Counted from the stretch's first letter, positions 16,668 through 25,456 are shown. The stretch is DNA of 64,000 nt from Humibacillus sp. DSM 29435 (GCF_001758225.1 NZ_MAST01000045.1:186001-250000); one strand, 5' to 3'. Program-made: numbers and translations. The notes: generated from the letters alone by a model not told the origin.

Positions 16668-18154
16668 ATCCCAGCGGCGTTGGCGTAGAACTGCTGGTCT
16701 TCGCGCCACCCGCCCATGCCCTGGCCGATGTCGGTGACGTCGGCCACGAACTCGATGGCGGTGACCCACTTGACCATCTTGAAGCCGAGCTGGGTCTCGA
16801 GCCGGAGCCGCAGGGGGGCGCCATGCTCCACGGGCAGGGGGGCTCCGTTCATCTCCAGGGCGAGAAGTGTCTGGGGGTTGTCGGCCAGGTGGATCGGGAT
16901 CGTGCCGTAGAAGAACCCGTATCGTCCGTCGCCCTCGGTCAGTCCCTTGTCGTCCATGGCGTAGAACACGACATGGCGGGCCTGCGGTGACGGGCGCACC
17001 TCGTCGACGATTCGCGCGAGCGGCACCCCGCCCCACTCGGCAACGGCCGTCCAGCCCTGGATGCAGTTGTGCTTCGTGACCTGGCTCTGCTCGCCCAGGG
17101 CCCGCAGCTGCTCGAGAGACAGGTCTAGGGGGTGTTCGACGAGCCCGCCGACGCTCAGCCGGTAGTCGCGGAAGTCACTTTCGGCCAGAGCCTGGTAGTC
17201 ATCTCCCGGAGGCGGATATCCGTTGACCCGAAAGTAGGGTGAGATGTCGCCGCGACCAAAGTGTTGCCTGGAGGTGAAGGTGCGAGAGAGGACGCGCTCG
17301 AAAGGGTTCACCATGTGGCCCAGCAGTCGCTGCGTTCGTCGGCGATAGCGCAGCGAGAACCAGGTGATGGCCACGTGCAGGAGCAGGATGGCGAACAGCC
17401 CCGCGAGGCCAATGCCCAGGGCGAGGCGCCGGTTCCCGCCGGGATCGCCCAGCACGATGGCGGCGAACTCTTTGGGCACGCCATGGATGACGACCATGGC
17501 CACGTGAAGGACGGTAAACGCGGCGAAGGCGCACATGAGGAGGAAGTGCACGCTGCGGGCGCCCTGCTTACCGCCGAACAGCCTTCCGTACCAGGGAAAG
17601 CGGGCTAGGACAGAGGGTGACATGGCTGCGCCGGACGCGATCTGTAGCGGGGCCATGATGAAGATGACGATGAAGTAGGCGAGCTTCTGCGCCGGTTCGA
17701 ACGGCTCACCAGGGATCTTGGCCGGTAGCTCGAACTGCAGGTAGGCGCCGATCGACCTGATCGAGTCGGGGACCAGCGACCAGTGGGCCGGAACGAGGTA
17801 GTGCCAGTACCCGGTGACGAAGACCATCACGAGGTAGACGGCGCCGGTGAGGATCCAGAACTGGATGCTCATGAAGTGCCAGTGTCGACCCAGGCCAAGG
17901 TTCTTCCTACCCGGTAGCGCGACCAGCGGTGACCACGACTCCTCCTCGTCCAGAGACGACCATGGCTTGCGGGAGTCGGCGCCGAAAGCCTTCTTGGACA
18001 GCCGGGCCCACTCCCGACCCGGGGGGGTGTCGTCGTGCCAGTACAGCTTCGGGAACGCCGAGAGCACTTCGAACCCGGAGCGAAACAGCAAGAGCATGAA
18101 GAAGAGGTTGAGGAAGTGGGTGACGACCACCCACATCGGGAAGAAACTGGGCAA
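16664..18154 (-). CDS. Cytochrome b-type membrane domain fused to sulfite-oxidase-like molybdopterin domain
   Basis: 496 residues. The N-terminal half (to about 290) has several transmembrane segments with histidines suited to haem b: FPMWVVVTHFLNLFFMLLLF, GRHWHFMSIQFWILTG, SVHFLLMCAFAAFTVLHVA. The C-terminal half is a sulfite-oxidase-fold molybdopterin domain with the Mo-ligand cysteine in TKHNCIQGWTAVAEWGG and MKVV-like LGFKMVKWVTAIEF. TTG 18154 is chosen because AAAGGAG lies 8 bases upstream. The fusion could pass electrons directly between a substrate and the membrane quinone pool. The operator at 18251 suggests MarR control. Substrate unknown. Confidence 0.85.
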   Translation of the reverse strand: MPSFFPMWVVVTHFLNLFFMLLLFRSGFEVLSAFPKLYWHDDTPPGREWARLSKKAFGADSRKPWSSLDEEESWSPLVALPGRKNLGLGRHWHFMSIQFWILTGAVYLVMVFVTGYWHYLVPAHWSLVPDSIRSIGAYLQFELPAKIPGEPFEPAQKLAYFIVIFIMAPLQIASGAAMSPSVLARFPWYGRLFGGKQGARSVHFLLMCAFAAFTVLHVAMVVIHGVPKEFAAIVLGDPGGNRRLALGIGLAGLFAILLLHVAITWFSLRYRRRTQRLLGHMVNPFERVLSRTFTSRQHFGRGDISPYFRVNGYPPPGDDYQALAESDFRDYRLSVGGLVEHPLDLSLEQLRALGEQSQVTKHNCIQGWTAVAEWGGVPLARIVDEVRPSPQARHVVFYAMDDKGLTEGDGRYGFFYGTIPIHLADNPQTLLALEMNGAPLPVEHGAPLRLRLETQLGFKMVKWVTAIEFVADVTDIGQGMGGWREDQQFYANAAGI

Positions 18155-18237
18155 CGGGCTTTCTCCTTTGCACTCCACTGATGCGGGCCGTCGGGACGTC
18201 AGCCGACGATGCGACCACGCGCAGACCACGTCGTAGC

Positions 18238-18264
18238 ATAAGCGCAACGGTTGCGATATCGCAA
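18238..18264. promoter_or_regulatory. MarR-type operator between molybdoenzyme gene and 18287 gene
   Basis: A perfect 14-bp palindrome TTGCGATATCGCAA lies at 18251-18264, with an extra half-site ATAAGCGCAA at 18238-18247. It is 97 bp upstream of TTG 18154 on the minus strand and 23 bp upstream of GTG 18287 on the plus strand, so it can control both directions. Confidence 0.7.
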
Positions 18265-18286
18265 CGGACTGTGTCAGAATCAGGTT

Positions 18287-18655
18287 GTGAACACGACCAC
18301 AGATGCGGGCACCCAGGTTCGCGTCAGCCCACGTGATGACTCGCCTGCGAAGCGGCTCGCTGAGCTACGGGCCACGCTGCTCGGTGGCCGTGGCCCAGGC
18401 GCCTCCGACGAGGAGGTCTCCGACCACACGCGCAACCGGCCGTGGCTCGGCTCTGTGTCCGCGCCGGTCGAACGTGCACTGGTCCAGAGGCAGACCGAAG
18501 ACGTACGCGCTGGTGAACCGGTCGTGAATGACTCCGTGCTCAGAGAGGGGCGTTCCCGATCTGTTCGAGCAGCTCTCCTGGGCGCCGCGGTCGCTCTGTC
18601 CATACGGGCGGTCGTCGTGCGACGTGTTCGAGCACGGCTCGGTCGCCGCGACTAG
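18287..18655 (+). CDS. Hypothetical small protein with C-terminal hydrophobic segment
   Basis: 122 residues from GTG 18287. The first 90 residues are polar and charged (SPAKRLAELRATLLGGRGPG). The C-terminus SVRAALLGAAVALSIRAVVV, followed by basic residues, could form one membrane helix with the arginine-rich end in the cytoplasm. The start lies 23 bp after the palindrome at 18251, with no clear ribosome-binding site, so a leaderless transcript is possible. It precedes the aldose epimerase gene by 29 bp. No family recognised. Confidence 0.55.
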   Translation: MNTTTDAGTQVRVSPRDDSPAKRLAELRATLLGGRGPGASDEEVSDHTRNRPWLGSVSAPVERALVQRQTEDVRAGEPVVNDSVLREGRSRSVRAALLGAAVALSIRAVVVRRVRARLGRRD

Positions 18656-18684
18656 AAGCCCATCCGCACACAGAGAGGCCGACC

Positions 18685-19629
18685 ATGGCTCAGGTACCGT
18701 CCGGCGCACAGTTCGAGATTGCTTTCGAGGATCAGCACGCGGTCGTCGTCGAGGTCGGTGGCGGAATTCGCGCCTACGACGTCGGCGGCGTGGAGGTGCT
18801 GCAACCGTACGCCGTCGACCAGATGTGCGACGGAGCCCACGGGGCCCCGCTGGTGCCGTGGCCCAACCGGCTCGGTGACGGCCGCTACCGCTTTGACGGA
18901 GCCGACTACCAGGTGGCCCTGACCGAACCGGAGAAGAGCAACGCCATCCACGGGTTCTTGCGCTGGCGACCGTGGAGCTGCCTGGACCATGAGGTGGACC
19001 GCGTCGTCATGGCCTCCACCCTCTTCCCGCTGCAGGGGTATCCGTTCACGCTCGATGTGCGCGTGAGCTACCGCCTCGACGAGTTCGGTCTGACCGTCAC
19101 GACCACGGCCACCAACCTTGGCGACCAGGCGGCCCCGTACGCCTGCGGGCAGCATCCCTACCTCTCCCCGGGGGTGGGCACGGTCGACGACTGCACGCTG
19201 CAGCTCCGGGCTGACACCCGCATCGTGACCGACCCGCAGCGGCAGCTACCCACCGGCCGCGAGGACGTCAGCGGGACCCCGTTCGACTTTCGGGACGGGA
19301 GGAAGATCGGCCACCTCGCCATCGACGACGCCTTCACCGACCTGAGCCGCGACGAGCAGGGCCGGGCGTGGGTTCGGCTCGAGGACGCTGACGGTCAGGC
19401 CAAATCGTTGTGGGTCGATGAGGCGTACCCGGTGATCGAGATCTACACCGGCGACACCCTGGCCCCTGACCGGCGCCGCCGCGGGTTGGGTACCGAACCC
19501 ATGAGCGGCCCACCCAACGCGTTGCAGAGCGGCGACCAGGTGATCCGACTCGAACCCGGTGACAGCTCGAGCGCGAGCTGGGGTGTGAGCAGGATCGAAC
19601 GAAACCACAGAGCTGCACCACAGAGCTGA
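18685..19629 (+). CDS. Aldose 1-epimerase family protein
   Basis: 314 residues with the galactose mutarotase-like beta-sandwich pattern: APLVPWPNRLGDGRYRFDG, the histidine in SNAIHGFLRW, the second histidine in YACGQHPYLSPG and the late acidic VIEIYTGDTL, where the catalytic glutamate is expected. Enzymes of this family interconvert alpha and beta anomers of aldoses. ATG 18685 is preceded by AGAGAGGCC. It leads a rightward sugar-related run with an SDR, a small membrane protein and a GH15 hydrolase. Confidence 0.85.
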   Translation: MAQVPSGAQFEIAFEDQHAVVVEVGGGIRAYDVGGVEVLQPYAVDQMCDGAHGAPLVPWPNRLGDGRYRFDGADYQVALTEPEKSNAIHGFLRWRPWSCLDHEVDRVVMASTLFPLQGYPFTLDVRVSYRLDEFGLTVTTTATNLGDQAAPYACGQHPYLSPGVGTVDDCTLQLRADTRIVTDPQRQLPTGREDVSGTPFDFRDGRKIGHLAIDDAFTDLSRDEQGRAWVRLEDADGQAKSLWVDEAYPVIEIYTGDTLAPDRRRRGLGTEPMSGPPNALQSGDQVIRLEPGDSSSASWGVSRIERNHRAAPQS

Positions 19630-19662
19630 ACCACAGAGCAGATCAACAACGAAGGAGCACAG

Positions 19663-20670
19663 ATGTCTCGCGTAGTCGTAGTGACCGGAGCCAGTGGAGG
19701 AATCGGACGGGCCACCGTGGCAGAGTTCGCCCGACGGGGCGACCACGTGGCGCTGATCGCCCGCGGGCAGACGGGGCTGGATGCGGCCGCTGCCGCCTGT
19801 CAGGAGCTCGGGGCGAAGACCCTCACGGTGCCGACCGACGTCTCTGACGCTGACGCCGTCGCCGATGCCGTTGACCGCATCGAGACCGAGCTCGGCCCCA
19901 TCGACGTCTGGGTCAACGTGGCGTTCACCTCGGTGTTCTCGAAGTTCGATGACATCACGCCCGAGGAGTACCGCCGGGCGACCGAGGTCAGCTACCTCGG
20001 GTACGTCTACTCCACCATGGCCGTGCTGCCGCGGATGAAGAACCGGGGCCACGGCACCATCGTGCACGTCGGATCGGCCCTCGCCTACCGCGGCATCCCG
20101 CTGCAGACCGCCTACTGCGGCGCCAAGCACGCCATCCAAGGCTTCCACGAGGCCCTGCGGTGCGAGCTGCTGCACGAGCACAGCAACGTGCACGTGACGA
20201 TGGTGCAGATGCCGGCGGTGAACACCCCCCAGTTCTCGTGGGTGCTCTCCCGCCTGCCCAAGCATCCGCAACCGGTGCCGCCGATCTACCAGCCGGAGGT
20301 CGCAGCGCGGGCCGTCGTCTTCGCAGCCGACCACCCCAGACGTCGCGAGTACTGGGTCGGTGCCAGCACCGTCGGCACCCTGTTGGCCAACGCCGTCGCG
20401 CCGGGCATCCTCGACCGCTACCTTGGGCGCACCGGCTTCGCCTCCCAGCAGAACGGTGACCTGAGCACCGAGGGCAACGTGGTCAACCTCTGGGAACCGG
20501 CTGATGGCGAGCAGGGCCGAGACTTCGGTGCCCGTGGCGTCTTCGACGACAAGGCCAGAGCGGGCAGCCCACAGCAGTGGGTGGCCCATCGCTACCCGCA
20601 GGTCGGGGTCGCGGCAGCGGTGCTCGCCGGGGCGGCCGGGGTGGCCATGGCCGTGGGCCGACGTCGATGA
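19663..20670 (+). CDS. SDR family oxidoreductase with C-terminal membrane segment
   Basis: 335 residues. It has the SDR cofactor motif VVVTGASGGIGRATVAEF, aspartate region PTDVSDAD, catalytic serine in HVGSALAYRG and YCGAKHA (YxxxK). The NNAG motif reads NVAF. Residues beyond about 235 are an extension ending in the hydrophobic segment GVAAAVLAGAAGVAMAVGRR, which could anchor the protein to the membrane. Ribosome-binding site AAGGAG precedes ATG 19663. Its TGA overlaps the next ATG (20667-20670), so it is coupled to the small membrane protein and GH15 genes. Confidence 0.85.
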   Translation: MSRVVVVTGASGGIGRATVAEFARRGDHVALIARGQTGLDAAAAACQELGAKTLTVPTDVSDADAVADAVDRIETELGPIDVWVNVAFTSVFSKFDDITPEEYRRATEVSYLGYVYSTMAVLPRMKNRGHGTIVHVGSALAYRGIPLQTAYCGAKHAIQGFHEALRCELLHEHSNVHVTMVQMPAVNTPQFSWVLSRLPKHPQPVPPIYQPEVAARAVVFAADHPRRREYWVGASTVGTLLANAVAPGILDRYLGRTGFASQQNGDLSTEGNVVNLWEPADGEQGRDFGARGVFDDKARAGSPQQWVAHRYPQVGVAAAVLAGAAGVAMAVGRRR

Positions 20671-21059
20671 GCGTGGGGACCAGCCGCGACAACCACCGTC
20701 TCGCGCGTGCTCTCGGGGTGGCCGGTATCGCCTGGGGCGCAGCGCTGCTGACCGCTGGACCGCCCATCTGGCGCTACCTCGATGACCGAGGACCCACCGA
20801 CGTCGACCAGATCGCCCTGAGGTTTCTCGGCTCCCGTCACCTCGCCACCGGTGTCGTTCAGGTGTTCTTCCCCACCCGGTTCCAGCGGCTCGAGATCGCG
20901 GTCGACCTGATCCACACCGCGACCATGGTCGCCCTGGCCGCCGCCGATCCACCCCGTCGTCGCCCGGCGCTGGTCACCGCGTCGGTGGCCGTAGCCAGCG
21001 CCACTGCCGGGATGGCCATCCGCGCCCGTTCCTCCCACGCAACGCCGGCCGGCTCATGA
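20667..21059 (+). CDS. Small membrane protein, DUF4267-like
   Basis: 130 residues with hydrophobic segments ALGVAGIAWGAALLTAG, IAVDLIHTATMVALAAA and LVTASVAVASATAGMAI. The conserved-looking centre LRFLGSRHLATGVVQVFFPT resembles small integral membrane proteins often found beside SDR genes. ATGA overlaps join it to the SDR gene upstream and the GH15 gene downstream. The function is unknown; the family name is a tentative resemblance. Confidence 0.7.
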   Translation: MSVGTSRDNHRLARALGVAGIAWGAALLTAGPPIWRYLDDRGPTDVDQIALRFLGSRHLATGVVQVFFPTRFQRLEIAVDLIHTATMVALAAADPPRRRPALVTASVAVASATAGMAIRARSSHATPAGS

Positions 21060-22831
21060 CCACCACGAACGGCACGGTGGACGACCGGACCATCGCGCCG
21101 CTGGTACCACCGCAGGCGTTGCGCGACTACGCCTTCCTCGCTGACGGCTACCGTGGCGCCATCGTCGGCCCGCGCGGTGACGTCTCCTGGCTCTGCGCAC
21201 CCACGTGGGACTCCCCGGCGGTTCTGGCCAATCTCATCGGCGGCCGGGGCTGCTACGTCATCTCCCCGGCCGACACCTACGTCTGGGGCGGTTACTACGA
21301 GCCGGGCTCGCTGATCTGGCGTAGCCGGTGGACGACGACGAGCGGCCGGATCGAGTCGCGGGAAGCCTTGGCTGTGCCGTCCGACCCCCACACCCTCAGG
21401 TTGCTGCGGCGGGTCGAGAACGTCGACCGCACCACCGCCCGCATCGACGTGCGGCTCGACCTGCGCGCCGAGTTCGGCTCCGCGCCCAGCGACATCCATG
21501 CCGAGGGGGGTGGGGTCTGGTCGATCGAGACGGGCGGCCTGCACTGCCGCTGGTCCGGTGCCGTGGGCGCCCGACACGGCGGTGACGGCTCGCTTCGGCT
21601 CTCTCTCGAGCTGGCCGCCGGCGAACGACGCGACCTGCTCCTCGAGATCGGTGACCTACCGCTGGAGGGCCCGGGCGACCCCGACCGGCTCTGGTCCGAG
21701 ACTGAGCACTACTGGCACGAGAGCGTTCCTGACTTCGCGGGCTCGGCCGCGCCGCGCGACAGCCAGCACGCCTACGCTGTCCTGCGCGGGTTGACGGCAC
21801 CGGGCGGCGGCATGATGGCCGCCGCGACTCTCGGTCTGCCCGAGCGGGCCGAACGCGGGAAGAACTACGACTACCGCTACGTGTGGCTGCGCGACCAGGC
21901 CTACGCCGGCCTCGCCGTCAGCGTGCTCGAGCCGCTGCCCCTGCTCGACGAGGCCGTCGCCTTCACCACCGCCCGGGTTCTCGAGAACGGTGACCAGCTG
22001 GCCCCCGCCTACCGCCTCGACGGCAGCCTGCCGCCGGCGGAGAAGCACCTTGACCTGCCCGGTTACCCCGGTGGTGCGGTCGTCACCGGCAACTGGGTGC
22101 GTGGGCAGTTCCAGCTCGACTCGATGGGGGAGCTGCTCCAGCTCTACGCCGCCGCGGGGCGACACGGGCACCTGGGCACCGACGACGAACGCGCCATCGC
22201 CAGCATTGTCGAGACGATCACCTCGCGCTGGACCGAGCCCGAAGCCGGCGTCTGGGAGCTCGAGAACAACTGGTGGATCCAGTCGCGGCTGGCGTGCGTC
22301 GCCGGCCTGCGAGTGACGGTACGGGACGTGCCCGGCACCGACAGCACCCGCCTGCTCTCTCTGGCTGACGCCATCATGGCCCAGACCTCCAAACGCGGCT
22401 TGGGGCCGGACGGTGCCTGGAAACAGGCCCCCGACCGACCTGGGGTCGACGCCTCCCTGCTGCTCGCGCCCGTGCGAGGGGCCCTGCCAGCAGATGACCC
22501 TCGCAGCTGCGCGACCCTGGCGGCCGTCACTGAGCAGCTCGCACAGGACGGCTACCTGTACCGGTACGCGCCCGACGACCGCCCGCTCGGCTCTGCCGAG
22601 GGAGCGTTCCTGATGTGCGGGTTCGCCATGAGCCTCGCCCAGCTCGCCGACGGCAACCGCGTCGAGGCGTATCGCTGGTTCGAACGCCAACGCGCCGCCT
22701 GTGGCACCCCCGGCCTGCTCTCGGAGGAGTTCGACGTGCAACAACGCCAGCTCCGCGGCAACCTCCCTCAAGGCTTTGTCCACGCCCTGCTCCTCGAAGC
22801 CAGCCAGGCGCTGGGGAAGACCGACCACTGA
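21056..22831 (+). CDS. Glycoside hydrolase family 15 protein (glucoamylase/trehalase-like)
   Basis: 591 residues. An N-terminal beta domain (LADGYRGAIVGPRGDVSWLC) precedes an (alpha/alpha)6 barrel with the GH15 motifs YDYRYVWLRDQAYAGLAV, general-acid region EAGVWELENNWWIQ and general-base region LLSEEFDVQQRQLRGNLPQG. No signal peptide is seen, so it is cytoplasmic. Actinobacterial members of this group include trehalases and glucoamylases; the substrate here is open. It overlaps the preceding gene by 4 bases, in a run with aldose epimerase and SDR genes. Confidence 0.88.
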   Translation: MTTTNGTVDDRTIAPLVPPQALRDYAFLADGYRGAIVGPRGDVSWLCAPTWDSPAVLANLIGGRGCYVISPADTYVWGGYYEPGSLIWRSRWTTTSGRIESREALAVPSDPHTLRLLRRVENVDRTTARIDVRLDLRAEFGSAPSDIHAEGGGVWSIETGGLHCRWSGAVGARHGGDGSLRLSLELAAGERRDLLLEIGDLPLEGPGDPDRLWSETEHYWHESVPDFAGSAAPRDSQHAYAVLRGLTAPGGGMMAAATLGLPERAERGKNYDYRYVWLRDQAYAGLAVSVLEPLPLLDEAVAFTTARVLENGDQLAPAYRLDGSLPPAEKHLDLPGYPGGAVVTGNWVRGQFQLDSMGELLQLYAAAGRHGHLGTDDERAIASIVETITSRWTEPEAGVWELENNWWIQSRLACVAGLRVTVRDVPGTDSTRLLSLADAIMAQTSKRGLGPDGAWKQAPDRPGVDASLLLAPVRGALPADDPRSCATLAAVTEQLAQDGYLYRYAPDDRPLGSAEGAFLMCGFAMSLAQLADGNRVEAYRWFERQRAACGTPGLLSEEFDVQQRQLRGNLPQGFVHALLLEASQALGKTDH

Positions 22832-22867
22832 ACCGCCCACCGCTCAACGAAACGAGGTGTATCGACG

Positions 22868-23194
22868 ATGAATGACCCGACGACAGATGCCCAGCAGCAG
22901 GAGCCCACCGTGGAGGCGTCCCCGGTCGATGCCAACGACCGGCACGACATCCTGACCCAGCAGATCATCGACGACCTCGCCAGAGGCTCTCGGGGCCGTC
23001 AGCACGCGGAGGTGGTCGCAGAGCTCGCCGAGAGCCTCGCCGAGCGTGGCCTGCCGGCCAAACCTGGGCCGTGGCTCGATGCGGTGGCCGCGGAGGCGAT
23101 CACCGGCAACGCCTACGTGGTGACGGCCCTCACCGCGCGGGTCTGCGACGTGCCCAAGCCCGACATCGACCGCTCCGGCAAGACCATCAAGTGA
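22868..23194 (+). CDS. Hypothetical soluble protein
   Basis: 108 residues, acidic and polar at the N-terminus, with a helical core (ILTQQIIDDLARGSRGRQHA, then VVAELAESLAERGLPAKPGP) and a short ordered C-terminal part AITGNAYVVTALTARVCDVP. No membrane segment or known motif. It follows the GH15 gene by 36 bp on the same strand and is probably co-transcribed. High third-position GC supports coding. Confidence 0.65.
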   Translation: MNDPTTDAQQQEPTVEASPVDANDRHDILTQQIIDDLARGSRGRQHAEVVAELAESLAERGLPAKPGPWLDAVAAEAITGNAYVVTALTARVCDVPKPDIDRSGKTIK

Positions 23195-23228
23195 CCCGCG
23201 CCAGCCGGCACCAGGGGAGGAAGACCTG

Positions 23229-23360
23229 GTGAGCGTCACCGTCAGACGGACCAGCCTGGTGACGATCTCACCGTCGCTGCGGGCAGAGCTCGCGCACCTC
23301 GCTCCCCGGCTTCCCAATCATGATGCGGCGTCACGGTGGTCACTGCCGAGGCAGCGATGA
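23229..23360 (+). CDS. Possible 43-residue leader ORF
   Basis: A GTG at 23229 with a good ribosome-binding site (GGGGAGGAAG, 6-7 bases upstream) opens a short frame encoding VSVTVRRTSLVTISPSLRAE and then AHLAPRLPNHDAA, ending at TGA 23360. It stops 10 bp before the preferred start of the AI-2E-type permease and overlaps its longer alternatives. It may be a small basic protein or a translation-coupling leader, or it may be spurious. Confidence 0.35.
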   Translation: MSVTVRRTSLVTISPSLRAELAHLAPRLPNHDAASRWSLPRQR

Positions 23361-23370
23361 CGAGCCTCCC

Positions 23371-24750
23371 GTGACCGCACCTCGAACGGGCGACGACGGT
23401 CTCGAACCGGGCGGCGAGCCCGCGCGCGAGGCCGGCCACGGGCCCCGGCTCCACCAGCATCCGCAACCCGCATCCCTACAGCGAGCAGCCGCACCAGCCA
23501 GTCTGGTCATCGCGGCTGCCTGGTGTTGGCGCATCCTCGTTGTGGCCGCCACCGGGCTGGGTCTCATCATCCTGGCGTCCCGCTTCTACCTACTGGTCCT
23601 ACCCTTCTTCTTCGCGCTGTTGTTAGCCGCCCTCCTGCACCCGCTGCTCGGCACGCTGCGGCGCCTGAACCTCCCGCGAGCCATGGCCACCTGGGCGACC
23701 ATCATGATCGCGCTGGTGGTGATTGCCGGGGTCGGGTGGTTCGTCTGGACGCGCGCCGCTTCGAGCTACACGCAGCTCATCGCGGAGGTCGACAGCCTCG
23801 CGAGCCGGCTGCGTGGGTACGTTGGCCAGGTCAGCGGCAGCAACACGCTGCAGCTGGCCCAGCTGCAGAACAGTGCGGTCTCGTGGCTGCAGCAGCACAG
23901 CAACACGGTGATCGGTGGCGTTCTCTCCTTCGGGGCGGTGCTGGGCGAGCTGCTCACCGGCGCGATCGTGACACTCTTTCTCACCTTCTACTTCCTTCAG
24001 GAAGGCGACCGGATCTGGAGCTGGGTCGTGCGACTGTGCCCTGCGAGCGTGCAGCCCAGCATCCGGGGCGCCGGTTATCGGTCCTGGCAGGCACTGTCCG
24101 GTTGGGTGGTCGGAACCGCGTTCATCGCGCTCTTCCACGGTGTCGTCGTCGGTCTGACCCTCTACTTTCTCGACGTGCCGTTGGCCGTTGCCCTCGGCGT
24201 GTTGGTCTTCATCGGCAGCTTCATTCCGGTCATCGGCTCCATCGTCTTCGGCGGCCTCGCCGTTCTGGTCGCGCTGGTCAGCCAAGGGCCGGTGCCCGCC
24301 CTGGGGATGCTGGCGATCCTGCTCATCGACAGTCAGATTGAGGCTCACCTGCTGCAGCCCTTCGTCGTCGGGCGGGCGGTGGCGCTGCACCCGGTCGCGA
24401 TCGTGCTCGCCCTCACCGCCGGCGGTGTCATCGGCGGTATCTTCGGCGCCATCATCGTCATCCCGATCGTGGCATCGGTGCACGCAGCCGTGAAGTACCT
24501 CACCGGGGTCGAAGACCTGTTCGGCCAACCCCGCCGCGTCGACGCCGATCGGATGGCACCCGAACCGCCGCCGGAGTACGCACCGCTACCGCTCTACGCC
24601 TCGGCCGTGCTGGCTCCCGGAGCAGCCGCAAGGGCGGGTGTGGAGCGGCACAAGCAGAACGACCGGCCGGGCCCGAACGAGAAGACAACCGGTCTCTCTG
24701 CGGCCTCAGAACCGGATGCTCCCAAAGATCACGAGGCACCGCCCACCTGA
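23371..24750 (+). CDS. AI-2E family transporter (PerM/YdiK-like permease)
   Basis: 459 residues from GTG 23371; ATG 23320 or 23323 are alternatives. After a polar N-terminus come about eight membrane segments, including LVVAATGLGLIILASRFYLL, MIALVVIAGVGWFVW, TGAIVTLFLTFYFLQEGDRI and the family-typical VFIGSFIPVIGSIVFGGLA, then LIDSQIEAHLLQPFVVGR. The C-terminal 90 residues are hydrophilic and disordered-looking. The family is annotated as autoinducer-2 exporters, but most members have unproven substrates, including antiport and osmoadaptation roles. It is separate in function from the sugar genes upstream. Confidence 0.85.
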   Translation: MTAPRTGDDGLEPGGEPAREAGHGPRLHQHPQPASLQRAAAPASLVIAAAWCWRILVVAATGLGLIILASRFYLLVLPFFFALLLAALLHPLLGTLRRLNLPRAMATWATIMIALVVIAGVGWFVWTRAASSYTQLIAEVDSLASRLRGYVGQVSGSNTLQLAQLQNSAVSWLQQHSNTVIGGVLSFGAVLGELLTGAIVTLFLTFYFLQEGDRIWSWVVRLCPASVQPSIRGAGYRSWQALSGWVVGTAFIALFHGVVVGLTLYFLDVPLAVALGVLVFIGSFIPVIGSIVFGGLAVLVALVSQGPVPALGMLAILLIDSQIEAHLLQPFVVGRAVALHPVAIVLALTAGGVIGGIFGAIIVIPIVASVHAAVKYLTGVEDLFGQPRRVDADRMAPEPPPEYAPLPLYASAVLAPGAAARAGVERHKQNDRPGPNEKTTGLSAASEPDAPKDHEAPPT

Positions 24751-24753
24751 TCA

Positions 24754-24773
24754 CGGCATCCGCACGGATGCCG
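24754..24773 (+). terminator. Hairpin downstream of the permease gene
   Basis: CGGCATCCG-CA-CGGATGCCG forms a perfect 9-bp stem starting 4 bases after the permease stop. No T-tract follows, as is common for terminator-like hairpins in high-GC actinobacteria. The remaining 24774-24973 holds nothing I can support. Confidence 0.5.
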
Positions 24774-24973
24774 CTCTGCCGGGGATGCCGTCTGTGCGTG
24801 GCGCCACGCCATGCTTGGGTGACCGGAGCCGGGTGTCGGGGAACCTTCAGCAGCAGCGAGGTGGCCTGCACGAAGGCGAAGCCGACTGCGATGCCGACCC
24901 CGATGGTGAGCGGCGAGGCCGGGACCGCTACAGAGGAGTAGACGGGCCAGGTGGAGAAGGGGCGTGAGTCGAC

Positions 24974-25456
24974 CTACGAGGTCGGTGACGGCGTCTCGAG
25001 CGTCGTCACCGAGGGGGTGGTGCCACCCGTGATGGAGGCCTGCACGTCTCGGCAGGCGTCGGCATGCTGACGCAGCGCCGTCTGAGCGGTGTCGATCTCG
25101 CGCACCACTGAGCTCAGCTCGCTGGCGTCGAGGTCACGAGCAGCCGTGACGGCACGTTTGGCGAGGTCGTTCAGCGCCACGGCATCGGCGGAGACCTTGA
25201 GGCATTCGGCCGGTACGACCACAGTGGCCGTCGTGGGCGCCCCGGTGCTCCCGGCCCCGGTCGTCGACGCCGTCGATGACGCAGCGGCATCGGGGGGAGC
25301 CGTACCCGAGTCGCCCGAGCGCAGCGCTCCGATCAGCAGACCCCCGAGCAGCAACCCCACCACGAAGGTGATGGCCGGGATGAACCACCGCGCGCGCCCC
25401 AGCGACTCGACGGGGCTGGTGGACGGGTTCTTCTCGTGGTCGGCTTTCTGGCTCAC
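24974..25456 (-). CDS. Hypothetical single-pass membrane protein
   Basis: 160 residues from GTG 25456. One transmembrane helix (FIPAITFVVGLLLGGLLIGA) at about 26-45 follows a short cytoplasmic N-terminus. A Ser/Thr/Ala-rich linker then leads to a helical extracytoplasmic domain (CLKVSADAVALNDLAKRAVT, with a second cysteine in HADACRDVQASI) that could form one disulfide. The tail is Thr/Ser/Pro-rich. It lies 56 bp downstream of the GerMN lipoprotein gene on the same strand and may belong to that two-component operon. No family recognised. Confidence 0.65.
   Translation of the reverse strand: MSQKADHEKNPSTSPVESLGRARWFIPAITFVVGLLLGGLLIGALRSGDSGTAPPDAAASSTASTTGAGSTGAPTTATVVVPAECLKVSADAVALNDLAKRAVTAARDLDASELSSVVREIDTAQTALRQHADACRDVQASITGGTTPSVTTLETPSPTS

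Noticed and set aside
19246-20952. Minus-strand frame of 568 codons spanning the SDR gene
   Set aside because: It crosses three coupled plus-strand genes with clear family motifs.
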